From assembly GCA_045533895.1 (NCBI GenBank), contig JAZSIT010000015.1, positions 1 through 15,521 of the forward strand: DNA of 15,521 bases. The letters are read 5' to 3'. The notes beneath the pieces were generated by a model. It did no database searches. It was not told the DNA's origin and saw nothing but the letters and a program-made list of their open reading frames with translations. Source of the stretch: SFLA01 sp045533895 (GTDB lineage Bacteria > Bacillota > Clostridia > Oscillospirales > CAG-382). Below, one piece after another: positions 6,271 to 13,323 of this stretch (positions are counted from its first letter, which is position 1; the number at the start of each line of letters is the position of its first letter). The position numbers were made by a program, and so were the translations under genes.

Positions 6271-7401
6271 TTATTCATTATAAAGGCGCACGTACTTAAG
6301 GGGATTGACGGTATTTCCGTCTATGCGGATCTCGAAATGGAGGTGAGCCCCCGTAACATAGCCTGTGTCGCCGATATTGCCGATTACCTGTCCCTGCTCA
6401 ACGTATTCGCCCACTTCAACCTTCGAAGCACTGCAGTGTGCGTATCTCGTTTCGCTTCCGTCACCGTGGTCGATAATAATAACAAGGCCGTATGTGCCGG
6501 AATAATCCGCAAAGGTTACCACACCTTCTTTAGCTGCCCAGAAGGGGTCTCCGTAACAGGAAACGCCAAGGCCGCCGATAATATCAATACCACTGTGCCA
6601 GCCCATACTTCTCCAACCGTAATAGGAGGAGATGAACGCGCCGTCATAAGGCATAATAAAGGTGCTGTCGTCAACTGTGGTGCCTTCTGCGCCTGCATAC
6701 ACACGCTCGTTATCCAACACACCGCGCTCTATAACACGGTCAACAGACTCTACAACAACAGTAGAGGAAAGGAACTTTTTGGAAATACACTCGCCGTTAA
6801 TATAAACGGTTTCATAAGTATCGCAAGACAGACCGTCCTGTCCCTCTACCAGCACGATATCATCGTGTGTAGCGAGAAGGTTGCTGTTATCAACGTAAAC
6901 GATATCCGATTCAAGCACTGTCTCAACCGCTTCCTCAACAGTAACACGGAGATTAAGCGTGTTTTTGGAAATTACGCTGTTATAGCTGCGGATGGCGGTG
7001 GTAAAAGAATCCTCGCTCTCCACACCCAGCAGAACCGCCAAAGACGCGGAAGTAACGAAAGCATCTTCCTCATATTCACCGGGAACAACGGTTATTACGT
7101 TGGTAAAAGCACCGGAAGTGACCACGCTGTCAGAAAAACCTTTTACGCGGGTCTCCAGAACGTAATCCAGCGTGTCCTCAATAACAGCTTCAACAGAAGT
7201 GGCGGCAATAAGCTGACCGTCTATGTACAAGCCGTATCCGCTTTTAAGAGGTGACTGGACCAAAATATCGTCTGCAGGCGCTTCCTCCGTGGGAGTTTTA
7301 CCTGCAAAAGCTGCAATTGTAACTACGGTTAAAAGTACAAAAAATGCAAGGGTGCTGATAATAGCCGGCTTTTTTACCAGCTTAATTATGTTTCCCTTCA
7401 A
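6271..7401 (-). CDS. Membrane-anchored G5-M23 family peptidoglycan endopeptidase
   Basis: A 376-residue cell-envelope protein, probably hydrolysing peptide cross-links of murein outside the cell. Residues 12-33 form one hydrophobic N-terminal segment (signal anchor or signal peptide). A region beginning G-L-Y-I-D-G-Q follows, then a probable G5 domain at about 153-227 ending V-I-E-R-G-V. The C-terminal LytM/M23 domain (about 250-372) has H-S-G-I-D (His269, Asp273), Y-A-H (His322) and H-L-H-F-E (His353, His355), so zinc ligands and catalytic histidines are all present. I chose the TTG at 7401: AGGTG lies five bases before it and a promoter lies at 7435-7443. The longer frame from ATG 7506 would start upstream of that promoter and carry an unlikely leader. 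It sits directly upstream of gdhA and is divergent from the DUF3810 gene. Confidence 0.88.
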   Translation of the reverse strand: MKGNIIKLVKKPAIISTLAFFVLLTVVTIAAFAGKTPTEEAPADDILVQSPLKSGYGLYIDGQLIAATSVEAVIEDTLDYVLETRVKGFSDSVVTSGAFTNVITVVPGEYEEDAFVTSASLAVLLGVESEDSFTTAIRSYNSVISKNTLNLRVTVEEAVETVLESDIVYVDNSNLLATHDDIVLVEGQDGLSCDTYETVYINGECISKKFLSSTVVVESVDRVIERGVLDNERVYAGAEGTTVDDSTFIMPYDGAFISSYYGWRSMGWHSGIDIIGGLGVSCYGDPFWAAKEGVVTFADYSGTYGLVIIIDHGDGSETRYAHCSASKVEVGEYVEQGQVIGNIGDTGYVTGAHLHFEIRIDGNTVNPLKYVRLYNE

Positions 7402-7434
7402 ATTTGCACCTACTTTCCACAATAATTTGTAGGT

Positions 7435-7443
7435 ATTATAACA
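7435..7443 (-). promoter_or_regulatory. Extended -10 promoter of the M23 peptidase-gdhA unit
   Basis: On the minus strand the sequence reads TGTTATAAT, a TGn plus perfect TATAAT. No good -35 exists (ACAGTT at 17 bp is weak), which is usual for extended -10 promoters. It lies 33 bp before the chosen TTG start, and the -35 zone overlaps the inverted repeat at 7461-7490. Confidence 0.6.
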
Positions 7444-7460
7444 TCTAAATATGAACAAAC

Positions 7461-7490
7461 TGTTAATAAATATTAAAGTATTTATTAACA
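7461..7490. promoter_or_regulatory. Perfect 12-bp inverted repeat, candidate operator
   Basis: TGTTAATAAATA (7461-7472) and TATTTATTAACA (7479-7490) are perfect inverted arms around TTAAAG. The repeat touches the -35 zone of the minus-strand peptidase promoter and lies in the space shared with the divergent DUF3810 gene, about 70 bp before that gene's -10. There is no flanking GC clamp, so a protein-binding site is more likely than a terminator. The binding protein is unknown. Confidence 0.45.
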
Positions 7491-7498
7491 ACACGCAA

Positions 7499-7519
7499 AA
7501 AGGCAAGTTCTATGCCTTT
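7499..7519. repeat. Short hairpin in the divergent promoter region
   Basis: AAAGGCA (7499-7505) and TGCCTTT (7513-7519) are perfect 7-bp arms with a 7-base loop. It sits between the operator-like repeat and the -10 of the DUF3810 gene. It may be a weak attenuator or chance. Confidence 0.3.
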
Positions 7520-7561
7520 ATTTACAAAATAATGTTGTTTTTTATATATAAACAGTGGTAT

Positions 7562-7567
7562 TATAAT
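7562..7567 (+). promoter_or_regulatory. -10 box of the DUF3810 gene
   Basis: A perfect TATAAT lies 23 bp before the ATG at 7591, followed by AAAGGAG as ribosome site. The -35 is poor (TTTTTA at 17 bp), so the promoter may need an activator or be weak. Confidence 0.5.
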
Positions 7568-7590
7568 AACGCAAAAGGAGATAAAAAGCA

Positions 7591-8679
7591 ATGAAAAAAG
7601 CAAAATTTCTTACACCCGCTCTTATCACCGCACTGGTTTTGTTCGGAATAAGCGGGATTATATACATTATTTCAAGGTTATCTGCTCCCTTTGCGGAGTG
7701 GTGGACGCGCTATCCATCACAATATATGCGTGCAGGACTGGCTTTTATTACAAATCCCCTGCCCTTTTCCTTGGCGGAGATGGTTCTGATTTTACTTTTA
7801 CCTGCGGCGATACTTTATTTATGTCTTTCAAATAAATATATAAAAAGTGATGATACTGCCGGATATTACCGATGCCTGCGTCCGTTACTTATGCTGGTGC
7901 TGATACTCGTTTCTACTTTTCTCGGTGTGTTCGGTCCGTGTTATTTCAGAAACGGATTGGAGGAAAACGTAGGGCTTGATAAGGCAAACGTCACAGCAGA
8001 GGAACTGAAATACACGGCACAGAAAATTATTGAAGAAATAAATACGCTTGATATAACCTTTGATTCGCGTGGCGCCGCAGTACCCCAAAAAGGACACAAC
8101 GATATTGTTAAAGGCGTGAAAAGTGCCTTTGAGGATTACTGCAAGGATAAAAATTATATATCTTGGTTCGATTCAAACCCAAAGCTTATTTCCCTTTCCC
8201 CATTGATGACCTACACACATATCTCAGGACTGTATTCATTTTTTACGGGAGAAGCGAATATTAACTTCAACTATCCGGATTTTGTATTTCCCTTTACGTT
8301 AGCACACGAAATGGCGCACCAAAGAGGTATTGCCCGCGAGGACGAGGCGAACTTTGTGGCGTTTATGGTTTGTCTTAACAGTGAAGACCACTTTATACGC
8401 TACAGCGGACTTTTTAATATGCTGGAATATCTGCTGTCCGCATTAAACAAAGCGGATAAAGCCCTTTACAGCGAACTGGCAAAAAACGACCTTACCCCTG
8501 AAATAAAAGCGGAATTACGAGCATATTCCCGGTTTTTTGAAAAGTACTCCGATTCACCCGCGTCCCAAGTGGCAGGAACTATAAACAATTCTTATTTAAC
8601 AAGCCAAGGGCAATCTGCGGGAAGTGCCAGTTATGGTCTGGTGGTAGATTTAGCTGTGGCGTATTACAAGCAAAAATAG
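7591..8679 (+). CDS. DUF3810 family membrane zinc metallopeptidase
   Basis: A 362-residue integral membrane protein of the DUF3810 family. Three hydrophobic segments lie at about 8-30, 58-80 and 97-117, followed by a soluble zincin-like domain of about 245 residues. The metal motif H-E-M-A-H (His239-Glu240-His243) is followed by Q-R-G-I-A-R-E-D-E-A-N-F, whose Glu250 or Glu252 should be the third ligand, and by F-M-V-C-L. This is the usual DUF3810 signature. The family's substrate is not established; a cell-surface proteolytic or processing role is inferred. The start is ATG with AAAGGAG eight to ten bases upstream. It is divergent from the M23 peptidase and shut off from the following BlaI gene by a strong terminator. 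Confidence 0.85.
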   Translation: MKKAKFLTPALITALVLFGISGIIYIISRLSAPFAEWWTRYPSQYMRAGLAFITNPLPFSLAEMVLILLLPAAILYLCLSNKYIKSDDTAGYYRCLRPLLMLVLILVSTFLGVFGPCYFRNGLEENVGLDKANVTAEELKYTAQKIIEEINTLDITFDSRGAAVPQKGHNDIVKGVKSAFEDYCKDKNYISWFDSNPKLISLSPLMTYTHISGLYSFFTGEANINFNYPDFVFPFTLAHEMAHQRGIAREDEANFVAFMVCLNSEDHFIRYSGLFNMLEYLLSALNKADKALYSELAKNDLTPEIKAELRAYSRFFEKYSDSPASQVAGTINNSYLTSQGQSAGSASYGLVVDLAVAYYKQK

Positions 8680-8685
8680 TATTTT

Positions 8686-8720
8686 TTCGGCTTGCCAAAA
8701 AAGCAAGCCGAATTTTTTTT
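8686..8720 (+). terminator. Rho-independent terminator after the DUF3810 gene
   Basis: TTCGGCTTGC (8686-8695) pairs perfectly with GCAAGCCGAA (8703-8712) over 10 bp around a C-plus-A6 loop, followed by eight T residues. It starts 7 bp after the stop codon. Confidence 0.92.
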
Positions 8721-8739
8721 AATTTTTTTGAAAAACCTC

Positions 8740-8768
8740 TTGACAAATTTGGTTGGTAGTTGTAAACT
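8740..8768 (+). promoter_or_regulatory. Promoter of the BlaI/M56 operon
   Basis: A perfect -35 TTGACA (8740-8745) is followed 17 bp later by TAAACT (8763-8768, four of six matches to TATAAT). The first operator repeat (8751-8767) covers the spacer and most of the -10, so a bound repressor would block polymerase. Confidence 0.75.
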
Positions 8769-8794
8769 AAATCCGGAGGTTGGTAGATGCAAAC
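8751..8794 (+). promoter_or_regulatory. Two direct-repeat operator copies, likely BlaI-family sites
   Basis: GGTTGGTAGTTGTAAAC (8751-8767) recurs as GGTTGGTAGATGCAAAC (8778-8794), matching at 15 of 17 bases and offset by 27 bp. The first copy also holds the dyad TAGTT-GTA-AACTA (8757-8769) over the -10. The second lies downstream of the transcription start and contains GAGGTT/AACCTC arms (8776-8781, 8792-8797). BlaI/MecI repressors bind paired dyads at their own promoter, so autoregulation is the natural reading. Confidence 0.6.
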
Positions 8795-8836
8795 CTCTGT
8801 GTGCACACAAAACGGTAAAAAAGCGAGGCAAAGAAA

Positions 8837-9199
8837 ATGGACAATTTGAAATTATGCGAAAGTGATTATCGGTTTATGTCGGTAATATGGGATAACGAGC
8901 CCGTACCATCCGGCAAGCTGGTTGAGCTTTGCGCGGACAGACTGGGCTGGAAAAAGCCCACCACCTATACCACGCTGAAAAAGCTTTGCGAAAAGGGATT
9001 TGCAAAAAATGAGAATACTATTGTTTCCGCCCTTGTTCCCAGAGACAGCGTGCAAAAGCAAGCCAGCGAGCGGTTTGTTGAAAACACCTTTGAGGGCTCT
9101 CTGCCTAAATTTCTTGTTACTTTTTTGGGAGGAAAGACACTTTCCGAAAAAGAAAGCGAGGAACTTAAGCGGCTTATTGACCAGCACAAGGAGAAGTGA
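8837..9199 (+). CDS. BlaI/MecI/CopY-family transcriptional repressor
   Basis: A 120-residue winged-helix regulator, a typical length for the family. The N-terminal wing-HTH spans about residues 5-70, with V-I-W-D, the recognition-helix region K-K-P-T-T-Y-T-T-L-K-K-L and C-E-K-G-F, which is characteristic of the Penicillinase_R family. The C-terminal part (about 75-120) should form the dimerisation region, cleaved in known systems when the partner protease is triggered. The start is ATG with GAGG about nine bases upstream. Its stop lies only 2 bp before the ATG I favour for the M56 gene, so the two are translationally coupled. Repeats at 8751-8794 are its probable operators. No beta-lactamase or penicillin-binding protein gene is adjacent, so I give no bla symbol. 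Confidence 0.9.
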   Translation: MDNLKLCESDYRFMSVIWDNEPVPSGKLVELCADRLGWKKPTTYTTLKKLCEKGFAKNENTIVSALVPRDSVQKQASERFVENTFEGSLPKFLVTFLGGKTLSEKESEELKRLIDQHKEK

Positions 9200-9201
9200 T
9201 T

Positions 9202-10722
9202 ATGATACTTGAAATGAGCATTAAAGGAGCAATTGTTATTGTTGCGGTTCTGCTCGCAAGACTGCTGCTTTCAAAAGCGCCCAAAAAGTATTCATATCTG
9301 CTGTGGGCGGCGGTAGCGTTCAGGCTGTGCGTTCCCTTCAGCTTTAGCTCGGATTTCAGTATTTTCGGTTTGGGAAATGCATTTACGGGTAACGAGCAAA
9401 CTGTTATTACAGACGCACCCGTAAAGGAAAATACAGGGGGCGGCGGTATTATTATTGACGGTGCGCCTGAAGCGCCCGTTACGGATAGTGACACAGTATC
9501 CACTAATAATAAAGCCGGTGTTTCTCGGTCGCAGATACTTACCTCGGTATGGCTTACCGGAACTGCTGTGATGCTTGTATACGGTGCCGTGTCTTATATC
9601 AGGATATACCGCAAAATGGCTACTGCCACCCGTAACGAAGGAAACGTATACTGTTCCGAGCACGTGCGTTCACCCTTTACCTTGGGATTTATTAAGCCGA
9701 AAATATATATTCCCTACGGACTTGATGGTGCCACCCGCGAAAAAATTATTGCCCACGAAAACTGCCATATTAACCGTTTTGACCATATTATAAAGCCTAT
9801 TGCATTCTTAATACTTGCAGTTCATTGGTTTAATCCCCTTTGCTGGATAGCATTCGACAGAATGAGTCTGGATATGGAAATGAGCTGTGATGAAAAACTA
9901 TTGCGCACACAGGGAGATGAAGAAATGAAAAAAACATATACAAACGCACTTTTATCCTTTGCATCCAACCGCAGATTCCCCGCGCCCAGCCCCGTAAACT
10001 TTAACGACGGAAGCGGCGCAAAAAAGCGTATTAAAAACGCACTTAACTACAAGAAACCCAAAGCGTGGGTGACCGTACTTGCTTACGTGTTCTGCGCCCT
10101 TATGCTGGTTGCATGCGTTGCCGACGCAAAGGACGTTGAGTACAAGGATATTAACAAAGAAATTTTCGCAGATGCGCCTTACGTTATTACCTATGAATCC
10201 AACGGTGACGGAACCTGCACGGTAACGGATATTATTGTTGATTATTCTTATGAAGGACAGATTACAATTAATATTCCTGCTGTTTCGCCCGACGGAGATA
10301 CCGTAGCAGAAATAATTACCGATTTCAACAATTTCAAAAAGCTTAACGTACCCGCCGTTATAACCGAAAAAAGCTTTAATGAGATAAAGAACAAGCTTAA
10401 AGACGCCGTAGACGACGAAAGAGATTTGAGGAGGTTCATATCTTTCTATGACCCTCATGAAAACGACGGTATCTACGTGCTTGAGCCTGCTTTAATTGAG
10501 GAAGAATATGACAAACTTTCTGTTATTCTTGATACTATCGGTTACACCGCGCAGGACGCTTATGACGCAGCAATCGAGGTAGTTAACACCGTCCCTGCTG
10601 ACAGCGACGAAGCAGAAAACCTGAGACTTGAAGCCTTTGATCTTTTTTACCACAACTATGGTAAAATTGAAAAGTTGAATATTGAAGCCAACGAGCTTGG
10701 GCCTATTGTAAAACCCGAATAA
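9202..10722 (+). CDS. BlaR1-like M56 family sensor metallopeptidase with unusual C-terminal domain
   Basis: A 506-residue membrane protease that would sense an outside signal and inactivate the BlaI-like repressor. Hydrophobic segments lie near 6-22, 113-134, 197-218 and 288-305. The zinc motif H-E-N-C-H (His185-Glu186-His189) is followed by I-N-R-F-D-H, and M-E-M-S-C-D-E supplies further ligands, as in the M56 family. Known BlaR1 proteins end in a penicillin-binding sensor with S-x-x-K. Here the last 200 residues instead hold a domain starting near Y-E-S-N-G-D-G-T-C-T-V-T, faintly like the opening of BspA-type leucine-rich repeats, and then an acidic helical part. No S-x-x-K/S-x-N/K-T-G set is seen. 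I prefer ATG 9202, since GGAG (9190-9193) is eight bases before it; GTG at 9196 would overlap the repressor stop but leaves only two bases. Confidence 0.88.
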   Translation: MILEMSIKGAIVIVAVLLARLLLSKAPKKYSYLLWAAVAFRLCVPFSFSSDFSIFGLGNAFTGNEQTVITDAPVKENTGGGGIIIDGAPEAPVTDSDTVSTNNKAGVSRSQILTSVWLTGTAVMLVYGAVSYIRIYRKMATATRNEGNVYCSEHVRSPFTLGFIKPKIYIPYGLDGATREKIIAHENCHINRFDHIIKPIAFLILAVHWFNPLCWIAFDRMSLDMEMSCDEKLLRTQGDEEMKKTYTNALLSFASNRRFPAPSPVNFNDGSGAKKRIKNALNYKKPKAWVTVLAYVFCALMLVACVADAKDVEYKDINKEIFADAPYVITYESNGDGTCTVTDIIVDYSYEGQITINIPAVSPDGDTVAEIITDFNNFKKLNVPAVITEKSFNEIKNKLKDAVDDERDLRRFISFYDPHENDGIYVLEPALIEEEYDKLSVILDTIGYTAQDAYDAAIEVVNTVPADSDEAENLRLEAFDLFYHNYGKIEKLNIEANELGPIVKPE

Positions 10723-10743
10723 GCATAAGCTATAACAAAGCAA

Positions 10744-10777
10744 AGCCCCGAGATAAATTCTCGGGGCTGTTTATTAT
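10744..10777. terminator. Bidirectional terminator between M56 gene and ADP-ribosylglycohydrolase gene
   Basis: AGCCCCGAGA (10744-10753) pairs perfectly with TCTCGGGGCT (10759-10768) over 10 bp around TAAAT, followed by GTTTATTATT. It lies 21 bp after the M56 stop and 19 bp from the stop of the convergent gene. Confidence 0.88.
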
Positions 10778-10787
10778 TACTGAGTTT

Positions 10788-12779
10788 TTATTCGGAAACT
10801 TCGTCAGGGATATAACTGGTTTCAAAGCCCATAACCTCAAGCTCGGAAACAGAAATGAATCCTGCAGCGCCTCCTGCCGTACCGATGATACGAATACCGT
10901 CGCATTCGGTTTCATCAAAGGTGAAGGTATAGCTTTCGAAATGAGAGCCGAAGTCGGATTGGGCGTTGCCTTCGGGATATTTGGGGCTCACCTTGGTACT
11001 CAAGTCCGTCCACATACCGTTGACAAGGGCTTGAACGGTAATATCGCCGTTGGCAAACCAACCGCCGTTATCAAAATTCATGCCTTCGGTAAATACGACA
11101 GTATCCACTATGCAGGTTTCGCTGAAAAGATAACCGACGTAATCATCGTGAGTGTTCAGATAACCGTTATATGTATCGTACTGGGTGGTAAGGCTTACAC
11201 CTGCTGCGCCGTTATTGATAATATATATATCCTTATTTCCGGTGCCTGTCGGTGCGGTAACACTGCAAATGGGCACCATATTGGGCGCGATATTGCGGTA
11301 TGTACCTACAAGAGACGTATCTATTTCCAGAGATTCGGTAACAGTAACAGTTTGGGAAAGGACGGTGGCGTTACCCTGAATATCGGTTACTGTGCAGGTT
11401 ATGGTATATTCGCCCGGTGCGGAATACTTATAGCCTGCAACGTTTTCGTGGGTGACAAATCCGTCACCGAAATCAATTGTTGTATCTGCAATGCCCGGCA
11501 CCGAATATGCGGTGACTTTAAGACTGACCATACCCTTATCTGCAGTAACTTCAAAGGTTGCGGTAGGCGCTTCGGGCCACTGCTGATGCTCTACAGCGAT
11601 AACAGGTTCGCTTTGGATAAACCAATAACCGTCTCTAACCGCGCTGTCTGTTTCAACAAGGCGCGCCTTAAACAGCGATACGGTAGTATCTACAGCAGTA
11701 TTAAGATTGTAATCGGTAAAGGAAAATACAGTTCCGGTGCGGTTAACGCCTTTTTTATATTTTTCGGGGATATTATCATAGCCCAGCATAACGCCAAGCA
11801 CACCGCCTACAGTTGAGGGATTGCAATCGTTATCCTGACCGCAACGGAGCGCGATGGTGAGAGATTTTTCAAAATCGCCCTCGCCGTACAAAAGTCCCAT
11901 AAGGACGTATGCGGCGTTTAGCTTTGCGTCGATATTGGAATCATAAGGCGCGTAGGAGATACAACGGTCGTCATCTCCCCACTTTTCCTCGATAAACGCC
12001 CAGCATTCTTCCCATTTTTTGCCGGAATCGTACTGGGAAACCACCTGCTCCATAACCGTTCTGAATTCGGTGTTTTCGGGAATGGCGGAAAGGGCAATAT
12101 CTATAGCGTCGCGAATATCATCGGCAGTAAATGCCGACGCAGTAAGGGTTGCCACAAATACGCCGCCGTAAACGCCGTCGCCATAGCATATCATTTGACC
12201 TATCTCATAAGCGCGGGACGCCGCAGCCTGAGGGTCGCCGCCGCAGATAAGTCCAAGAAAATCAGATTCTATCTGCCAATCTATATCCTCGCAGTGGAGG
12301 TTATTGGTGTAATGTCCGCTTTCCGTTGCGGGAATACCGTTTTGGAGATTCTCTCTCGCCTGCTTGTTTGCGTGGTCAAGAGGATATTGGGAAGCGGCAA
12401 AGGCTTCGCCCAACGCTTCCAGACTGCAATCAAATCCTTTCTCTGCCATAACGGAAAGGAAGGTCATCTCGACGTAAAGGTCGTCCTGCCAGAAAGCGTT
12501 GTTGATGTTGAGATTTGAAAAATCCACAACGTCTTCCTCAGGCATTATCTGACCTCGGTAGTAAAACTCAACGTCTGCGCCGTAAACCACGCCTGCCATC
12601 TGACCTACCCAGCCGCCGAGAATTTTATTATAAATCTCCGCGTCGGAATATATTCCTTCCCCTTCGGGATCAAAAGTATCGACAGAAGTATCGGAAATAT
12701 CAGAATTATTGTTATCTGCACAACCAAAAGTTAATAGACATACTGAAACACAAAGCAAAAAAGCAATAAGACGTTTCAT
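10788..12779 (-). CDS. Secreted ADP-ribosylglycohydrolase-family lipoprotein with PKD domain
   Basis: A 663-residue exported protein. Residues 1-20 are a lipoprotein signal ending in the lipobox L-T-F-G-C (Cys20), followed by an Asn/Asp-rich linker. Residues about 46-345 match the ADP-ribosylglycohydrolase fold: G-G-W-V-G-Q-M-A-G, the metal site W-Q-D-D (Asp99-Asp100) with Glu104, and G-Q-D-N-D-C-N-P-S-T (Asp316, Asp318), a variant of the usual G-D-T-D-T. A PKD-type domain follows at about 407-481 (I-D-F-G-D-G, Y-S-A-P-G-E-Y-T-I). Residues about 490-652 look like a beta-sandwich of discoidin/carbohydrate-binding kind ending V-S-E-L-E-V-M-G-F. Known cytosolic relatives remove ADP-ribose from proteins; an exported copy with adhesion-like domains suggests another substrate, perhaps a glycan or nucleoside. 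The start is ATG with GGAG six bases upstream, and the gene is monocistronic with its own promoter and terminator. Confidence 0.88.
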   Translation of the reverse strand: MKRLIAFLLCVSVCLLTFGCADNNNSDISDTSVDTFDPEGEGIYSDAEIYNKILGGWVGQMAGVVYGADVEFYYRGQIMPEEDVVDFSNLNINNAFWQDDLYVEMTFLSVMAEKGFDCSLEALGEAFAASQYPLDHANKQARENLQNGIPATESGHYTNNLHCEDIDWQIESDFLGLICGGDPQAAASRAYEIGQMICYGDGVYGGVFVATLTASAFTADDIRDAIDIALSAIPENTEFRTVMEQVVSQYDSGKKWEECWAFIEEKWGDDDRCISYAPYDSNIDAKLNAAYVLMGLLYGEGDFEKSLTIALRCGQDNDCNPSTVGGVLGVMLGYDNIPEKYKKGVNRTGTVFSFTDYNLNTAVDTTVSLFKARLVETDSAVRDGYWFIQSEPVIAVEHQQWPEAPTATFEVTADKGMVSLKVTAYSVPGIADTTIDFGDGFVTHENVAGYKYSAPGEYTITCTVTDIQGNATVLSQTVTVTESLEIDTSLVGTYRNIAPNMVPICSVTAPTGTGNKDIYIINNGAAGVSLTTQYDTYNGYLNTHDDYVGYLFSETCIVDTVVFTEGMNFDNGGWFANGDITVQALVNGMWTDLSTKVSPKYPEGNAQSDFGSHFESYTFTFDETECDGIRIIGTAGGAAGFISVSELEVMGFETSYIPDEVSE

Positions 12780-12802
12780 AATACACTCCTTTCGTTTGGA
12801 AT

Positions 12803-12831
12803 ATTATACCATATTTCGACAAATATTGCAA
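12803..12831 (-). promoter_or_regulatory. Promoter of the ADP-ribosylglycohydrolase lipoprotein gene
   Basis: On the minus strand: -35 TTGCAA (12831-12826, four of six), a 17-bp spacer, and a perfect TATAAT -10 (12808-12803), 23 bp before the ATG. Just upstream lies the alpha-operon terminator, so the gene is transcribed on its own. Confidence 0.7.
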
Positions 12832-12847
12832 GTGCCACTGTTTTATG

Positions 12848-12894
12848 GTAAAAAACGAAGCTCACTCTTGAAAAAGAGTGAGCTTTTTGTTTTA
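12848..12894. terminator. Terminator of the ribosomal alpha operon
   Basis: AAGCTCACTCTT (12858-12869) pairs perfectly with AAGAGTGAGCTT (12874-12885), a 12-bp stem with a GAAA loop on the plus strand. On the minus strand, downstream of rplQ, it is followed by CGTTTTTTACC; on the plus strand by TTTGTTTT. It begins about 20 bp after the rplQ stop. Confidence 0.92.
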
Positions 12895-12905
12895 TTGGGT
12901 AATCC

Positions 12906-13292
12906 TTATTTGGATTTCTCTTCCTTTGCGGGAACGTAAATTTCCTTTGCCTTGGTAAGAGATACGATAGCCATTTCAGCGCCGTCGCCGCGTCTGGGGC
13001 CAACCTTTAATACTCTGGTGTAGCCGCCGTTAACTTCGCTGTATGCGGGAGAGATCTCGTCAAACAGCTTCTTAACTACGCCTTCCTTCTTGAGGAATGC
13101 GAGTGCACGTCTCTTGGAAGCAAGAGTGTTGTTCTTGCCAAGAGTGATCATTCTATCGGTGAGCGCGCTTACTTCTTTTGCGCGGGTTACAGTAGTTTCT
13201 ATCTGACCTTTTTCAAGCAGAAAGGTAACCATGCCCTTGAGCATTGCCATTCTGTGAGCTGTGGGTCTGCCAAGTTTTCTTGTGCCGGGCAT
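12906..13292 (-). CDS. rplQ: 50S ribosomal protein L17 (bL17)
   Basis: A 128-residue large-subunit ribosomal protein that sits near the peptide exit tunnel. The N-terminus M-P-G-T-R-K-L-G-R-P-T-A-H-R is diagnostic, as are the central L-x-x-x-G-Q-I-E-T-T-x-x-R-A-K-E and the later G-G-Y-T-R-V-L-K-V-G-P-R-R-G-D-G-A-E-M-A. The C-terminal K-E-I-Y-V-P-A-K-E-E-K-S-K tail is slightly longer than minimal homologues. It is the last gene of the alpha operon, 31 bp after rpoA, with GGAGG before the ATG at 13292. The terminator follows directly. Confidence 0.98.
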   Translation of the reverse strand: MPGTRKLGRPTAHRMAMLKGMVTFLLEKGQIETTVTRAKEVSALTDRMITLGKNNTLASKRRALAFLKKEGVVKKLFDEISPAYSEVNGGYTRVLKVGPRRGDGAEMAIVSLTKAKEIYVPAKEEKSK

Positions 13293-13323
13293 TTTGAGTA
13301 GCCTCCTTATGAATTATTGATGC

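Noticed and set aside
6337..7254. Long plus-strand open frame across the M23 peptidase gene
   Set aside because: It is antisense to a clear G5-M23 protein and shows no family features or initiation signals.
7402..7506. Longer M23 peptidase starting at ATG 7506
   Set aside because: The extension crosses the extended -10 promoter and the operator-like repeat, and the TTG at 7401 has a ribosome site directly before the signal segment.
10941..11816. Plus-strand open frame across the ADP-ribosylglycohydrolase gene
   Set aside because: It is antisense to well-defined PKD and C-terminal domains, and its composition reflects the reverse strand of real codons.
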